A stretch of 64,000 nucleotides of DNA, from NCBI GenBank assembly GCA_027625915.1, contig JANTQA010000012.1, forward strand, positions 11,122,501 to 11,186,500, in the 5' to 3' direction. The stretch's first letter is position 1. Each line of letters opens with the position of its first letter. Under the pieces are notes generated by a model. That model saw only the letters and a list, made by a program, of their open reading frames with translations, had not been told where the DNA came from and made no database searches. Source of the DNA: Anaeramoeba flamelloides. Its lineage: Eukaryota > Metamonada > Anaeramoebidae. Below are positions 1 through 12,200 of this stretch, piece after piece. Position numbers and translations under genes: made by a program.

Positions 1-247
1 TGACTTTCATTTTGAGATTCTTTTAGTTAACCCAATACCTACCAATGTTATCAATAAAAAATCACAAACAAACGAAGAAAAAGGATTACAAATAACAAAC
101 TATTTCTTTGGAAAAATATTTTAGTATCAAAAAAAAAAAAGGAAAAGAAGTGAAAATTTTTTCTCATTTATTATTCAATCATCACAGGCTTTTTGTTTTT
201 TCATGAAATTACAAAACATAATCTGGAAATATAATAAAATTGCGATA

Positions 248-482
248 CTATTTGTTGAAAAATAAATTGAACATAATTTTCCTTCAGCTTTCCAAAAAAA
301 GATTTTTAAATTAGGTTACATTTCAAATTTTTAATTCTTATAACCAGCTTTAATTCTTAATTTACTTTTGAGAATTGGGGACTTTGATGGTTTGTTTGAA
401 TTCTTGGGAAGTGATTTTTTTTTTTGGAAGGATGAATGAAAATTTTGATCTTTTTATTTTACAATTAATAGTAATTTACAAA
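248..482 (+). repeat. MITE family R2, copy 1
   Basis: A roughly 235 bp element with imperfect inverted termini: TACTATTTGTTG at the left, and the complement of CAATTAATAGTA at the right. Inside these, the motif TTCAGCTTTCCAAAAAAAG pairs with TTTTTGGAAGGATGAATG. A central landmark is GGGGACTTTGATGGTTTG. The same arrangement recurs at 13975-14215 and, inverted, at about 31575-31800. It is non-coding and probably a non-autonomous DNA transposon. Confidence 0.6.
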
Positions 483-747
483 TTCCCAGATAACCTTAAA
501 AATATTCAAAAAAAATTAGTAAAAAATATATTCTGAAAGTTTTTAATTTATTCTGAACAAATTGACTTAAAAATTTCAATAAACACTCAAATAAAAATAA
601 AAAAAAATTGAACTACCAGCGCTTTATTCTTTATAGTTTTTGAAAGAAAAAAAAATTAAATCTTATTTTTTTGTGTTTACAACAATGTTTTCATACATAA
701 TTGTTCAATTTATTAAAACTCAATAAATTAGTGAAAAAATGATACTG

Positions 748-1445
748 ATAAACTCTGTTTCAGTCAAAGGGGCCCAACATTTTTTTCAAATATCAATTTT
801 TTTTTATAATTGACCTTTGAAGAACAAATAAGAATTAAGTAGAATAATACACATCAAAGAATTGTTGATATCGTTCTGAAATAAAACTAATAAATCAATA
901 TATTTTCTTAAAAATTGAAAAACTCAAATTCTTAGAGCCACATTGAGAAAAACAACAATGTTCGTTTTGATCTTTTACTGGTCTTTGAATAATAAATAGG
1001 AAAAAATTTTCACTTCATTTTCCATACTTTTCTTTAAGAAATCAAGTCACCAAACGAATTTTGTTGGTATTTGTGGTTTCTATTTGAAAAGGGAAATGAA
1101 AATGAAGTGAAAATTGTTTCCTATTTATTAATCAAATATCAGGATCAAAGATTGAATAAAATTCCAATAGAAATAAATATGATTTCTCAACAATCATTTT
1201 CACAGTTTCAATAATATTAGAATAACACGTTTTTACCAAGTGACTATTGATCTTGCAATAAAAAAATTTTTGCAACTAAATTATGAAGATCAAAAAAAGA
1301 GAAAAAATGAACAAAAATGTGAAAAAATGATTTCAATTTTGAAATTATCAAAATAAAATTTTCTTCTAATATCGATTCAAACCCTTTGAACACGTGTAAT
1401 TCACCCCCCTACAACTGCCCCCCGTTAACTGATCAATGGTTTAGT
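748..1445 (+). mobile_element. TIR element family F1 (GGGGCCC termini), copy A
   Basis: About 700 bp. The left terminus ATAAACTCTGTTTCAGTCAA continues AGGGGCCCA. The right terminus is a decayed mirror (ACTGCCCCCCGTTAACTGAT, then ggttta). The core has its own symmetry: AGGAAAAAATTTTCACTTCA in one half and TGAAGTGAAAATTGTTTCCT in the other. It shares the interior with copy B (46100-47696) and, inverted, copy C (63314-63742). No coding frame, so a non-autonomous DNA transposon is likely. Confidence 0.65.
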
Positions 1446-2029
1446 ATTCTAGGATCGAAATCCTGATAATTTGATTTTTTTTTAAAAAAAAAAGCAGATT
1501 GATAAATTTCCTATTAAACAAAAACAAAATAAAAAATATATTTTTATTGTTTCAAGAAACTCCTGTAGTATAAAAACAAATTTTTGAACTTTTTCCCAAT
1601 GCTTTTTTTCTATTTTTTTTTTTATAAACCACCACAAAACAAATATTCATTGAACTCAATATTAACTATTATCTCGGCACAGCAAAATACTCCCTTCTAA
1701 ATTATTTATATAAAAGAAAACTTTAAAAAAGTTATTTTGAAAAAAAAAAAAAAGAAAAAAAAGTATCGGGTTCTTCCGCTTTTTATATTTTAAAAAGTAG
1801 CTTTAATTTTTAATATTTTTAATATCGGTCTTATTTGGAGAAGAAAGAAATGAAAACAATAATTTGAAAAATAAAATATTTCATTTATTTTTTATTTGCC
1901 TTGCACATAAATGGGTAGATTTATGAATTAAGAAATTAAGATAGAATAATGGGATATTGAACTATTAAAATTCTTATTAATAAATTAAAATTATAAATAT
2001 AATTATTTCAATTAACTAACTATAAAAAG

Positions 2030-2302
2030 GGATTTTATGGCTGTGCAATTGGCAAAGGAAAGCAAGAAGCCAAAACTGAAATCAGTAAATTAAAATTATC
2101 CGAAATGACTTGTAAAGACGCGGTTAAAGAAATTGCAAAAATTTTGATAAAAACTGTTCATGATGAAACAAAAGAAAAAGAAATGGAACTAGAAATGAGC
2201 TGGATATGTAAAGAAACCAAAGGAAAGCATAAACTTGTTCCAAAAAAATTAATTGAAGAAGCTGTTGAATGGGTAAAAGGACAAGAAAATGAAGAAGATT
2301 AA
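2030..2302 (+). CDS. PSMA3: Proteasome subunit alpha type-3 (20S core, alpha7 in yeast numbering), last exon only
   Basis: The exon encodes about 90 residues that follow the C-terminus of 20S proteasome alpha-3 throughout: GFYGCAIGKGKQEAKTEIS, then MTCKDAVKEIAKIL, then a VHDE motif, a MELEMSW strand and an acidic tail ending EENEED-like. The family has YWGCAIGKARQAAKTEI and MTCRDIVKEVAKII at these places. The ATG at 2105 is internal and not a start, because homology continues in frame back to 2030. There an AG (2028-2029) preceded by a TTAACTAAC branch-like motif marks a phase-0 acceptor. Known role: a structural subunit of the outer ring of the 20S core, with a C-terminal tail exposed on the particle surface. 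Upstream exons (about 160 residues) are not in the window, so the gene is partial at the left edge or a 3' fragment. The stop is TAA at 2300. No in-frame defect is seen. Confidence 0.85.
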   Translation, partial: GFYGCAIGKGKQEAKTEISKLKLSEMTCKDAVKEIAKILIKTVHDETKEKEMELEMSWICKETKGKHKLVPKKLIEEAVEWVKGQENEED

Positions 2303-2489
2303 TTTATTTTTCTTCATTTTTTTTATAAATATATTTTGATTAAGGGGCCAATATTTTTAAAAAATAAAATGAAATCTTTCCAAGATCTTAATTTTTTTTT
2401 TTTTGTAATTTGTGTTTTTGGTTTATAAAATAGATTAGTTAAGGGATTAGCATCACCCGATATTTCAGGGATATAATCAAAATATTTTG

Positions 2490-3200
2490 TAATTGGGTGC
2501 AAATGATATTAGTGCACCATTTCTCGGATAGCTCTAAAAAATCTATTATAAATCTAATTGTATACAAATTATTACGTTTTTTACTAATGATCACAATTAA
2601 AAAAGTTTCATTTTAAAAAAAAAAAATTTTAATTCCTTTTCCAAATCCAAAAATAGAAAATCCAAAATACAGTATTCTGGTATTTAATAATTTAGATTTA
2701 GAACTTCCAAAAGTAACTTATTTTAGAATTTTTGAATTTCAAAGATTAACTCAATAATTATCAACATAAAAGTACAAAGACTGATTATTTTTGTTTGCTT
2801 TTGATAAGTCTAATTATAGCATCAATATATTTCCATGATTTGAGAAATAATTTGTCAAAAAACTCTATTCGGTTAATTATTTAATTTTTAAAAAAAAAAC
2901 GAATTATTTAACAACTAATCTACATTTCGCCACAAATTTAAGAAAGATATTTTTAAAATTTTGTAGTCTGGATATTGATAATTTGCCTATAAATTTATGG
3001 CGAAATGCAGATTTTATTCTGAAATTGTTGGGGTTTTTTACTAATACATAGATCATTTCTCATTGATGAAATCAACAAATATTACTACTTGACTAATCGA
3101 TATTTTAGAGGCATTTGATCCATGTAGCAATAATGTGTTTAGGCACAATAACAACATACTTTTTTCCCAAGCTTCTCCTTGGTAGAGGCTAATCGCTTAA
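2490..3200 (+). repeat. Dispersed repeat R1, copy 1
   Basis: Member of a diverged interspersed repeat of at least 600 bp. Other copies lie at about 14700-15190, 26570-27200 and 28540-28850. Shared landmarks in order: CTCAATAATTATCAACATAAAA, ATTTCCATGA followed by an A/T tract, TTAAGAAAGATATTTT, GATATTGATAATT, GAAATGCAGATTTT, GAAATTGTTGGGGTTTTTT, and TTTTAGAGGCATTTGA. By eye the copies are roughly 70-80% alike. A small hairpin is formed by CATTTCGCCACAAATTTA (about 2926) and the complementary TAAATTTATGGCGAAATG (about 2990). No coding capacity is recognised, so class is unknown. Confidence 0.6.
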
Positions 3201-4173
3201 TATCATAAAAGAAATATATTAATTTGAGTCTATTTTTTGAAATCCAAAATTCAAATTCTTTTCAATAAAACTGAAAAAATTAACGTAGTATTTTTAACAA
3301 CAATTAGGTTAATTCTTGTAAATTGAATACAATATTTTGAGTTTTATGTTGATAAGATTTGATTTTGAAAAAAAGTATTTTTTATAATTCTATTTATTTA
3401 TTTATTAATATTCAATTTAAATTTCAACAAATAAAATTAATTGGTGATTTAATAATTGAAAATTTGATAGATTTTTAAAAAAAAATTATCAATGAAAGTT
3501 CGATCTATCAAGTAAATTTTTTTTTGTTCTTTAAAGTTTGAAAAAAGTTGTTTTCTGGTTTTCATAAAATTAAAAAAAAAGCAAAAAATAATTAGCAATT
3601 TTGAACAATTTTTTTAAAAAATCATATTCTCTTACGTACAAGATTCCTTAGAACAATTAATATCACATTTGGAACAAAAGAAAACTGATTTTGAATTTTT
3701 AGGATAAAATTACAAAATTACCAAATATCTTGAAGTTAAGTTAATTTGTAAAATATGAAATGAAAATGTTAAAAAACATGCACGGTTTTTCTAAGTAAAT
3801 TTTTTTTAATTCTTTGAAATTTTTAAAGGTTATAACTATCCTTCTTCAGATATACTATAATTTTCCAATTTGCCGAAAAAGAATTTTTTTGTTTAATAAA
3901 AAGAATTATCTCAAAAAAGAAAAAAAATCTTTACCTAAATATTTTTTTTCAATAATGACCATTTATTAATAAGAATAATAATGAAAAAGTAATAAACAAG
4001 GTAAAAAATTTCTAAGGTTGTGAGAAATTTAATAAATTTAAATTCTTTTCTTTATCATAAAAAATACACAAAAAAAATTGATCTCTCTGAAAAAATTTAA
4101 AAAAAAAAAAAAAGATTTATTGTTTTTTTATTATTAGTTATTGGTGAAAGGGGGCAATTAGAAGAGTTATTCT

Positions 4174-4174
4174 T

Positions 4175-4200
<26 letters not shown>
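4174..4200. repeat. (TA)n dinucleotide microsatellite
   Basis: About 13 uninterrupted TA units in intergenic DNA. No functional inference. Confidence 0.9.
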
Positions 4201-4207
<7 letters not shown>

Positions 4208-6207
4208 CTAGAATTAAAAAGGAAATATAAAGATAGAAAAAGAAAATATATAGAATATAAATATTTCTATCTCTCTCAACATACTTATAAACATCATCTT
4301 CATATTCTACAAAGTTCAGTCAAAAAAAAAAAAAAAACAATTGTTCAAGAATCAATCAAAGCCAGCTTTTTATCAATAAGAGAAATAATAAACTTGTGAT
4401 TATGTTGGATATTTATAGGGGAAAACGGTTCACAAACTAGAAATATTACAAAAAAAAAAAAAGAAAATGTTAAAATATTCTTTGAAGCGTTTCACTGGAG
4501 CATCTGAGGCAATATTTCTCAATTTCTCCATTAAATTAAAAATATTGATAACTTTATTTTGAATTGATAATATTTTTCATGTAAAAGAATAAATAGTCTC
4601 ATTATTCATAATATAAATTTGTATTTTCAAACAATTTTGTGGTTTTAATTAGATTTCATAAAAGAAAAATCAAAAAGGAAATGAAAAAAGGAAGTAAAAA
4701 AAGTAAAAAAAGAGGAAAAATGATCAGATCTAAAAATGATTAGGATATATCAAATTGTAAAATTATTTTGAGAAGGGTAATGGATTAAACTCATATAATT
4801 TATTTGTGTTTTTTTTTCTTTTGTTTTTTTTTTGATAAAACTGGAACTCTTTAGCTGAAGTGGTGCATATTTAACAAATAATTTCAAAATTGTATTAATT
4901 GTGAGATTAATATGATGTTTATAATCAAAAAACGCTGTTTTGTCAAAGATAATTTTATAAAAACACAATTTATTTGGAAAATTAATAAACTTTTAAAAAC
5001 AATTTTTTTATTTTTATTTTTTATTTGTAGATTTTATGCTTGTTCTGATTAACCACGGATTTACAAGAGATTATATGACTTATGAATGATGATATTTTGA
5101 AAAATGTGGGAAAAGTAATATTTTCTAAAAAATTAAAAAAATATTTCACATCACAAAAGATATTAATTTTTTTTTCTATAATAAAAAAAAAATTGGTTTT
5201 TGAAATATTCCCAAAAATACTTGCAAGCTGAAAATACTTGAAAATATTTTAGCCACTTGAAAATATTTATATGAAGAGCTTTTAAAAATAAATAGTGTTC
5301 AGAGATAAATGTTTATAGGAAAATAAAAATGTTACTTGAAGATAATTTTTTTTTTTTTTTTGAATTTCCTTCGTGAGATCTAAGGGGGGGGTTGTAACCC
5401 TTTGATTCTATTTGAGTTTGTTAGTGCTTGTTATCGAAAGGATATATATATATATACCAGGGTATGTTTGTGTTGGATTATGATATGTTTGGATGTTTTT
5501 AGTTAGATTAAACTAATTTCCCTTTTGGAATGGAAAATTAAATTATATTAGCTTTTGGCTTGTTTTACTTAGGGGATGATAGAGGCTATCTGTATCCACA
5601 ATTAGATATTACTCTGTTATTTTTGGAATATATTTTAGATAGAAAAATTATGAGTAATGTACATAATTAGAAATTATCTTTACAAAGACATTTTCAGTCA
5701 TTAGTTATTACAATTCATCAAATGATCAGAAATGTTACAGAAACCAAATATGCCAATTGCTTTCACACATAATGGGTTGAATACTATTCTTCAATATTTG
5801 CAATTTTTCAAATGTTAAATATTCATCTCAAAAAAAAAAAAAAATCTATAATAAAATTTCAATTTTACCATTAAACTGGATATAAAAACACTATGGTTTC
5901 CTAGAAGTTGTTCAAAAAGTATTTTTTTAGGAGTTAAAAAATTTTCTGGAATAATTGAAAGATTCAAAAAAATAAATAAATAAATAATAATAAATAAAAA
6001 TTTAAAAGTTTATCCAGTACTAAAAACTTTATTTTTGTTAAAAATATCTAATATATATTGGAAAGATATAGGAATGTAGATAAAAATTATAATAAATTTT
6101 ATTAAGATTATTGAAAAAAAAAAGTAAAAAAAAAATATTAAAGAAAAGAAGTAGAAAAATAAAGAAAACAGAAAAACCAAAATTGATAAGGAAAAGGGAA
6201 AAAAAAG

Positions 6208-9200
6208 TTAATTTTTAATAGCGGACCAATCAATAACTTGTCTTTTATTTTTTGTCACTTTTCTAGGTTTCTTTTGGTTACGGTTCTTGCTTGTGGTTGT
6301 TTTTTTCTTTATTGATTTACGCTTTGTTAGTTTAACTTTTGTTTCGTTTAAAGAGACAATTTTTTTGGTTGTATAGGGATAAGGTTTATTTTTATCTTCA
6401 TGTTCTTCTGTAATTTTGAATTCCAAATTGCTTAATTGGTATAAGACCAAAGAAGACTTTCTATTTGTTCGAAGTAAAATGTAATGGCCATCCTTTGGCA
6501 GTGCCAAAATTTCGGAACACAATGTTTTGACAATCGACCAAGCGTTTGAAAGATTTAAGGAACAAAAGGAGAGTAACTCTTGTGGTGTGTACTTACAAAC
6601 ACCGCAAACGGTGTGTGTCTTATTTGAATAATTGTCTGTTCTTGAAACAAAGCCAATTTTGATTTGATCAACGCCGGCAAGATGTGCTTTAATTCCCCAT
6701 TTCCCCATCTTGTTGGCATTATTTTTCATTTCTGTAAGCAGTGCCGAAGCCATTTTCAAATCCAAATTTTCCTTCCAGTTTATAGTATATTTAGGATTGA
6801 CTTCATTTAAGGCATGGACAGAAAGCAGTTTTGGTCCATTCCATTCCAATTTTGGTTCTTCCTTTTCGATCTCGATGGATTTCTTTTCAAAGTTTTCTTC
6901 TGTTTCCTTTTCTTCTTCATTTTTTTTTGGTGGGTTGCCATCAATATGAATTACCGTGACATCGGGACCATATTTTATTTCTTCTTGATTGTCTTCACCT
7001 TCTTCGTCTATATTAAGCTTTTTAGCTCGTCTGTTTTTCTTAGTTTGTCTTACATTCACCTTTTTCTTTTTCTTTTGTGGTGGTTCTTCTGCTGCGTTGA
7101 TGCTACATCGAACAATGATTTTCATATTGTCGTCCAAGTCAAATGATCTATAACGGTAAAAAATGGATGTGTGTTCCTGTTGTTCATAATTGCCAATATT
7201 AGATTTTTCTTCTGTGAATGGGCTTTTGTTATTAAATTCTACAGATCCAGATTTACTCAAAACTTGTTGGCTAAATCTCAAATTGGTATCAGTTGCCTCA
7301 TTGGATAAACTGTATGCAGAATTAACAGATTCGGGCTTATCATCACTTGGTGCCCATCGATTTGTTTCATTAATTGTTTCATAATCTAGTCTTGATCCTT
7401 TACGTTTATCTAACCATAATTGATCTCCTTTTTTGGTAAAGACAATATCCCATGGAATGGCTGATCGTGGGGAAATCATAAGCGCTGATAAGATTTGATC
7501 GGTAACAAAAATGTTTCCAATTCCTTCTTCGGAGAATTTTTTTAAAATAGGATCTTCAGATGGGTTAACCTATTCAAAAGTAAAAAATCAAAAATAAATA
7601 ATGATTTTAAGATAATAATAAATTAATAATGTTAAAATATGTTAAGACCAGAAAAATTAAAACAAATAAACATTCACCCAAACAGTTTGTTTTTTTTTTT
7701 AATTACTTGTGATTTTGTGTATATTAAAAATATAATTCCCGTTTTAATTGTCATTTTAAAAAAGTGTGATACAAAAATTTTTTTAATAGTATCACAAAAA
7801 CCTCCGACAAGCCCCAATAGAAATGTTTTCATAACTACATTAAAAACGTTTTTGGTCATATTTTTTTTGAAACTAAACTCTTTTCCAATAATTAAAATCT
7901 ATTTAAAAAGTGAAAAAAATACTAAATTTTCATTTTTGAGTATAAAAAAAACTATTTCTAAATAAAAATTTCGAAATTAGGGAAATACCATCAAGTGTCG
8001 TAGAGTGTCGTCAAGTGTCATAGAGTGCCTAGGTTTTCCAGAATTCGAAAGAATGGAGAAAAATCTTAGATTTTACTTAATTCTTTTAAATTCTGGAAAA
8101 GTTAAAGGCAGTTTTTTTTATTCTTGTTTTTATTTTAAAAATAAATTGATTTTCTAACCAAAAAAAAAAAATTAAAAAAAAAAAAACCTAACGTGAAGTA
8201 CCATAAAGTGTTGTTAAGTGCCGATGAGTACCTAGGTTTTCCATAATTCAAAAGAATAGAGAAAAATCTTAGATTTTACTCAATTCTTTTAAATTCTGGA
8301 AAAGCTAACTACTAGATTTTCTTGAGGTTTTCCTGTTTTATTTGTGAAGTGTTCTAGGTTTTTTTTACTTTTTGAAATAAAATAGAAAACCTCAAAAAAA
8401 CCTTAAAAATTTCACAAATAAACAGAAAACTCAAAAAAGCTAACGGCGGTTTTTTTTAATTTTAGAAATTAAAAGTCAATTTCTCAAATTAAAAAAAACC
8501 TAGGCACTCGACTGCACTCGACTACACTCGACGGTAAATTCCTAATTTCTAAATTTATATTTAGAAATTTTGTTAAAGAATCACAAAATGTATTATCACT
8601 TACAATAATAATAAAATAAAAAAAAACACTCTTTTTTTAATCAAGTTTTTCAAAATAAGAAAATGTTTTGTCTTTTGCGTAATTATCTCTTTTGAGCCTT
8701 TAATAATTTAATTTTTGGTTTTTAAAAAAAAAAATTTATAAAAAAGGGCTTTATAAATTTTAAATAACATTTCTAAAATTATGATTAGGATAAAATTAGT
8801 GAAAAAAGGTTTACTTTAGGGTAGGATCATTACTGAGAAAAACAATTGTTTAAAAAGGAAATTGAAAAAAAATATTAGAAATTTATAAGAAAACCTAACA
8901 CTAATTGAAAACAAAGTGGTATGTAGTATTTGATATATTTCTTAAAAATTAACAAGGAAAAATGAGGATATTTTTAGAAAAAAAATTCAAAATGCGACAC
9001 TCAAATTCCGATTTAAATAGTTGTAAATTATAGTTTTGAATCCAACTATTTTTTCAGTTTTGAAGTGTCACTCTTTGAGTATGGAGGAAATTCACGGTAA
9101 TTAACTAGTCATTTAATATTATTATTTGAATTTTTTATTCATATTTTCAACTTTGGAAAGATTTTTTTTTTTTTTTTTTATTTTGGTTTTGTTTCTGTTA

Positions 9201-12200
9201 TTTGTCTGATTTTTTTCAATTAAAACTCATTAAATAAAATATTTCAGATCGCAAAAATAAAAAGTTATTGGTTATCAATCAAATTGGATAAAAATATAAG
9301 ACTAATACCAAAACAAGTAGATCTTCATTATAAAACAAAGAGTGGTAAGAATTTGAAAATTCTTTTTTTATAAAATTAAAGTCTGAGTATTTTGGAAAAA
9401 GAAAACGAATTAAATTAAAATGTTTGCTTTAACAATCTTTTAATAATTATAAAATTAATGTTAATAAATTTGAATTCAAAGAAATGAATAACAAGATTCA
9501 TTTTTGGATTGGGTTTTTGTTATGCAAATAATATCGTCAGGTATAATTAAATTACAATATTAATTTTTTTTTTTTTTTAGATTGGAAATTTTTTAAACTC
9601 ATAACAGATCAATTTTTTTTTGATGAAAATATTTTGCGGATCAGTTATGGAATTCATAAAGAAAATTTTATTTTTCAATTCAATAATAAAAAGTACAATT
9701 ATTGTAACAAAACCTAAATATAAATTTTTAATAGCACCATAAAAGCTGAAAATATTATGATTTAGTTTTTAGGTTATTTCTTTATTTTGTTATTGCTTTT
9801 AAAAAAAACAATTTCAAAAAAAAAAAAATCTGAACTATTACTAATTCAAAAAAAAAATCTTAAAGAGAGGAAATGATAGTAAATATTTATAAATGATATC
9901 TGAAAAATATATTCAATTTAGAATTATTATTATTTGAGTACGTTTGTCTTGATTGGTAATAGTCCTTTCAAAAATCATTATTTTTCAATTAAAGAGAAAA
10001 AAAACAAAAAAAACGAATATTCTTTCACTACAAAGTGCAGGGAATTATTTTTAAAAAAGAAAAAAATTTTTGAAGAAAAAAAAATTCATACTTCAATAAA
10101 GGTTTTGTTGTAAGTGTTCAATTGGATCTTATGGTTGACACTAATTTTGTCGTACATTGATTTGTAGAATCTTAATGATCCACAATATTTTCTATAAATT
10201 TGATTTTTTATTTGTTTGTTTGTTTTTAAATTTGTATTAAAACATAAAAAAAATAATTTAAATGAATATAAATTAATTGATGATCATAGGTAAAAAAAAA
10301 AATTTAAACTATAAATTTTAAAAATGCTAATGGTTGAAAATTTTAAAGTCAAAATAACATAAAGCTCTTTTATTTGTTTTTGATTTTTTGTTTATTTGAT
10401 ATTAATTTTAGAATTATATTTTAAACTTTTGAACAAAAAAATTTTCTAATATTCGGAAGGTTATTTGGAATTAACGTTACACTAAATATTATATTTTTTT
10501 TTACAAAATTATATTTTTGTAAATTTAAAATTAATAAATATTTTTTTTCTGTTTCTCTAATTTAAATTTTTAAGAAAATAGCGAAGAAATCAAAAAAACC
10601 GAGTTATCATTTTTAATTGAAAACATATCGAAGAAGACTTGATATTTTTTCAATTTTGTGTGATTTTTGTATTATTTATCTGATTTATCTGATTTATCTG
10701 ATTTATCTGATTTATCTGATTTATCTGATTTATCTGATTTATCTGATTTATCTGATTTATCTGATTTATCTGATTTATCTGATTTATCTGATTTATCTGA
10801 TCTATGTGATTGTCTTGATTTATCTGATTTTCTTTAAATTGTGTGATTCTCTTAATATGTCCGTTTAAAAGTAAAAAAGACATTTCGATCCTTCTTTTTT
10901 AAAAAAATGGTCGGAATTGATAATCCATTAAACACCGATATTTAAAACAAAATACATATTTTTCTGTATGTGACAATAATTTTCAAATGTATTCAACCCA
11001 CCAGCAAATAATTTATTTTTTTAAACAAAAAATTACTAATTTTGGTGATTATTTACAATTCAATCGACAAAATATTTTCTCTAATTTTTTGCTTTATCAC
11101 AATATTTCCTCTTGACGTCGAAACTAATGCTTGTACATATTTCATTTTGTTGGTGGTATCAGTAAATTTCAAATAAAATAAAAAGAAATTTAAACAAAAA
11201 CAGTGTACTTAATTTGAGAAGAAAAAGAGAAATACAGTCAATTTAAAAAAATGAGTAGTTTTTTTTATATGGTTTTGTCAGAATTGAAACGTTTTTGAAA
11301 GTTTTCTGTTTTTTGGATAAAGTGAAAACTTTTTTAAAAAAAAGTCTTTCCTTCAGACCCCAGCCTCTACACCACATTTAAAGATTGAACCTTCACTTTT
11401 TTAAAACAGAAAACTTTCAAAAAGGTTTTAATTCTAAAAAAGTGAAAACTTTTTTCAAATAGAAAACTTGATAAAAGTATTAAAAAAGTTCTCACATTTT
11501 TAAAACTACTGTAACAATATTTTTCAAAATTTCAATTGAAGAAAAAAAAAAAAAGATTATTTGCTTGCTTATAATTTAAATAGACTTGGTGTTCATGTGA
11601 TTCCAAAGAAGAAGAAAAGAATGGAAAAAATAAAAGCACTTACAGATCTACTGGTTTGTCAATATTAAGTTTTAAATCTAATTTGTTCAAGCTAAGTAAA
11701 GGAAATTCTGTAACTTCGTCCCAAGTACGTTTTGGTTGTATTTTCCAGCTTTCATGGAAACTCTTATTTGCAAAGCCTAAACCATGAGTACCAAAACTTC
11801 CAGTACCAACTTTTTTGTTTCTAAGATACCAATTGACATATACCTTTTTATTTTGTTGGTTATTTCGATTATAATTGTATCTGTTTTGTTCTTTTTTTTT
11901 TTCTTTTCCAACTCTCGTTTTGACTTTTTTTAAGCCTGCACCATATTCCTTTTCTTTGTGTTCATAATTAAACTCGGAATTGCTTTTCCAATATCTTTCT
12001 GTATTGTGTTGTGTTGTGTTTTTTGGTGTTGTTAATGTGTTGTGGTGTTGTTGTGTTAAAAGATTAGTTTCATGTGAAAAAGATTTAAATTAAGGAGTTT
12101 TTGGGTTTGGAATAAAATTTGTTTGGTAAAAGAAACATCGAATAATAAAAATAAAAAAAATTAAAAAATTAAAAAAAAAGCAAAAAAAAAAAACAAAAAA

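Larger units (their letters stand above)
1..2029. other. Repeat-bearing DNA left of the proteasome exon, probably intron
   Basis: No coding exon was recognised here. The next gene begins with an internal splice acceptor at 2028-2029, so this stretch is most simply the 3' part of a long intron of the proteasome alpha-3 gene, whose first exons would lie left of the window. It contains a roughly 235 bp MITE (about 248-482) and a roughly 700 bp element with GGGGCCC termini (748-1445). The remainder is AT-rich with no visible feature. The intron interpretation is inference, because the missing exons are not in view. Confidence 0.55.
2303..6207. other. Intergenic DNA between convergent proteasome and eIF3d genes
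   Basis: AT-rich spacer with no supportable gene. It holds one copy of dispersed repeat R1 (about 2490-3200), a (TA)n run near 4174-4200, several poly-A/T tracts and a G-run near 5385. Short open frames here (for example 4750-4968) are low-complexity and match nothing I know. Confidence 0.6.

Noticed and set aside
2105-2302. A 65-residue small gene starting at ATG 2105
   Set aside because: Homology to proteasome alpha-3 continues in frame upstream to a splice acceptor at 2029.
6710-7384. Plus-strand open frames within the eIF3d last exon
   Set aside because: Antisense shadows of the conserved minus-strand coding sequence.
10617-10883. Open frames on both strands with an Ile-Tyr-Leu or Gln-Ile-Asn repeat
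   Set aside because: Produced by the nine-base minisatellite inside an eIF3d intron; not genes.
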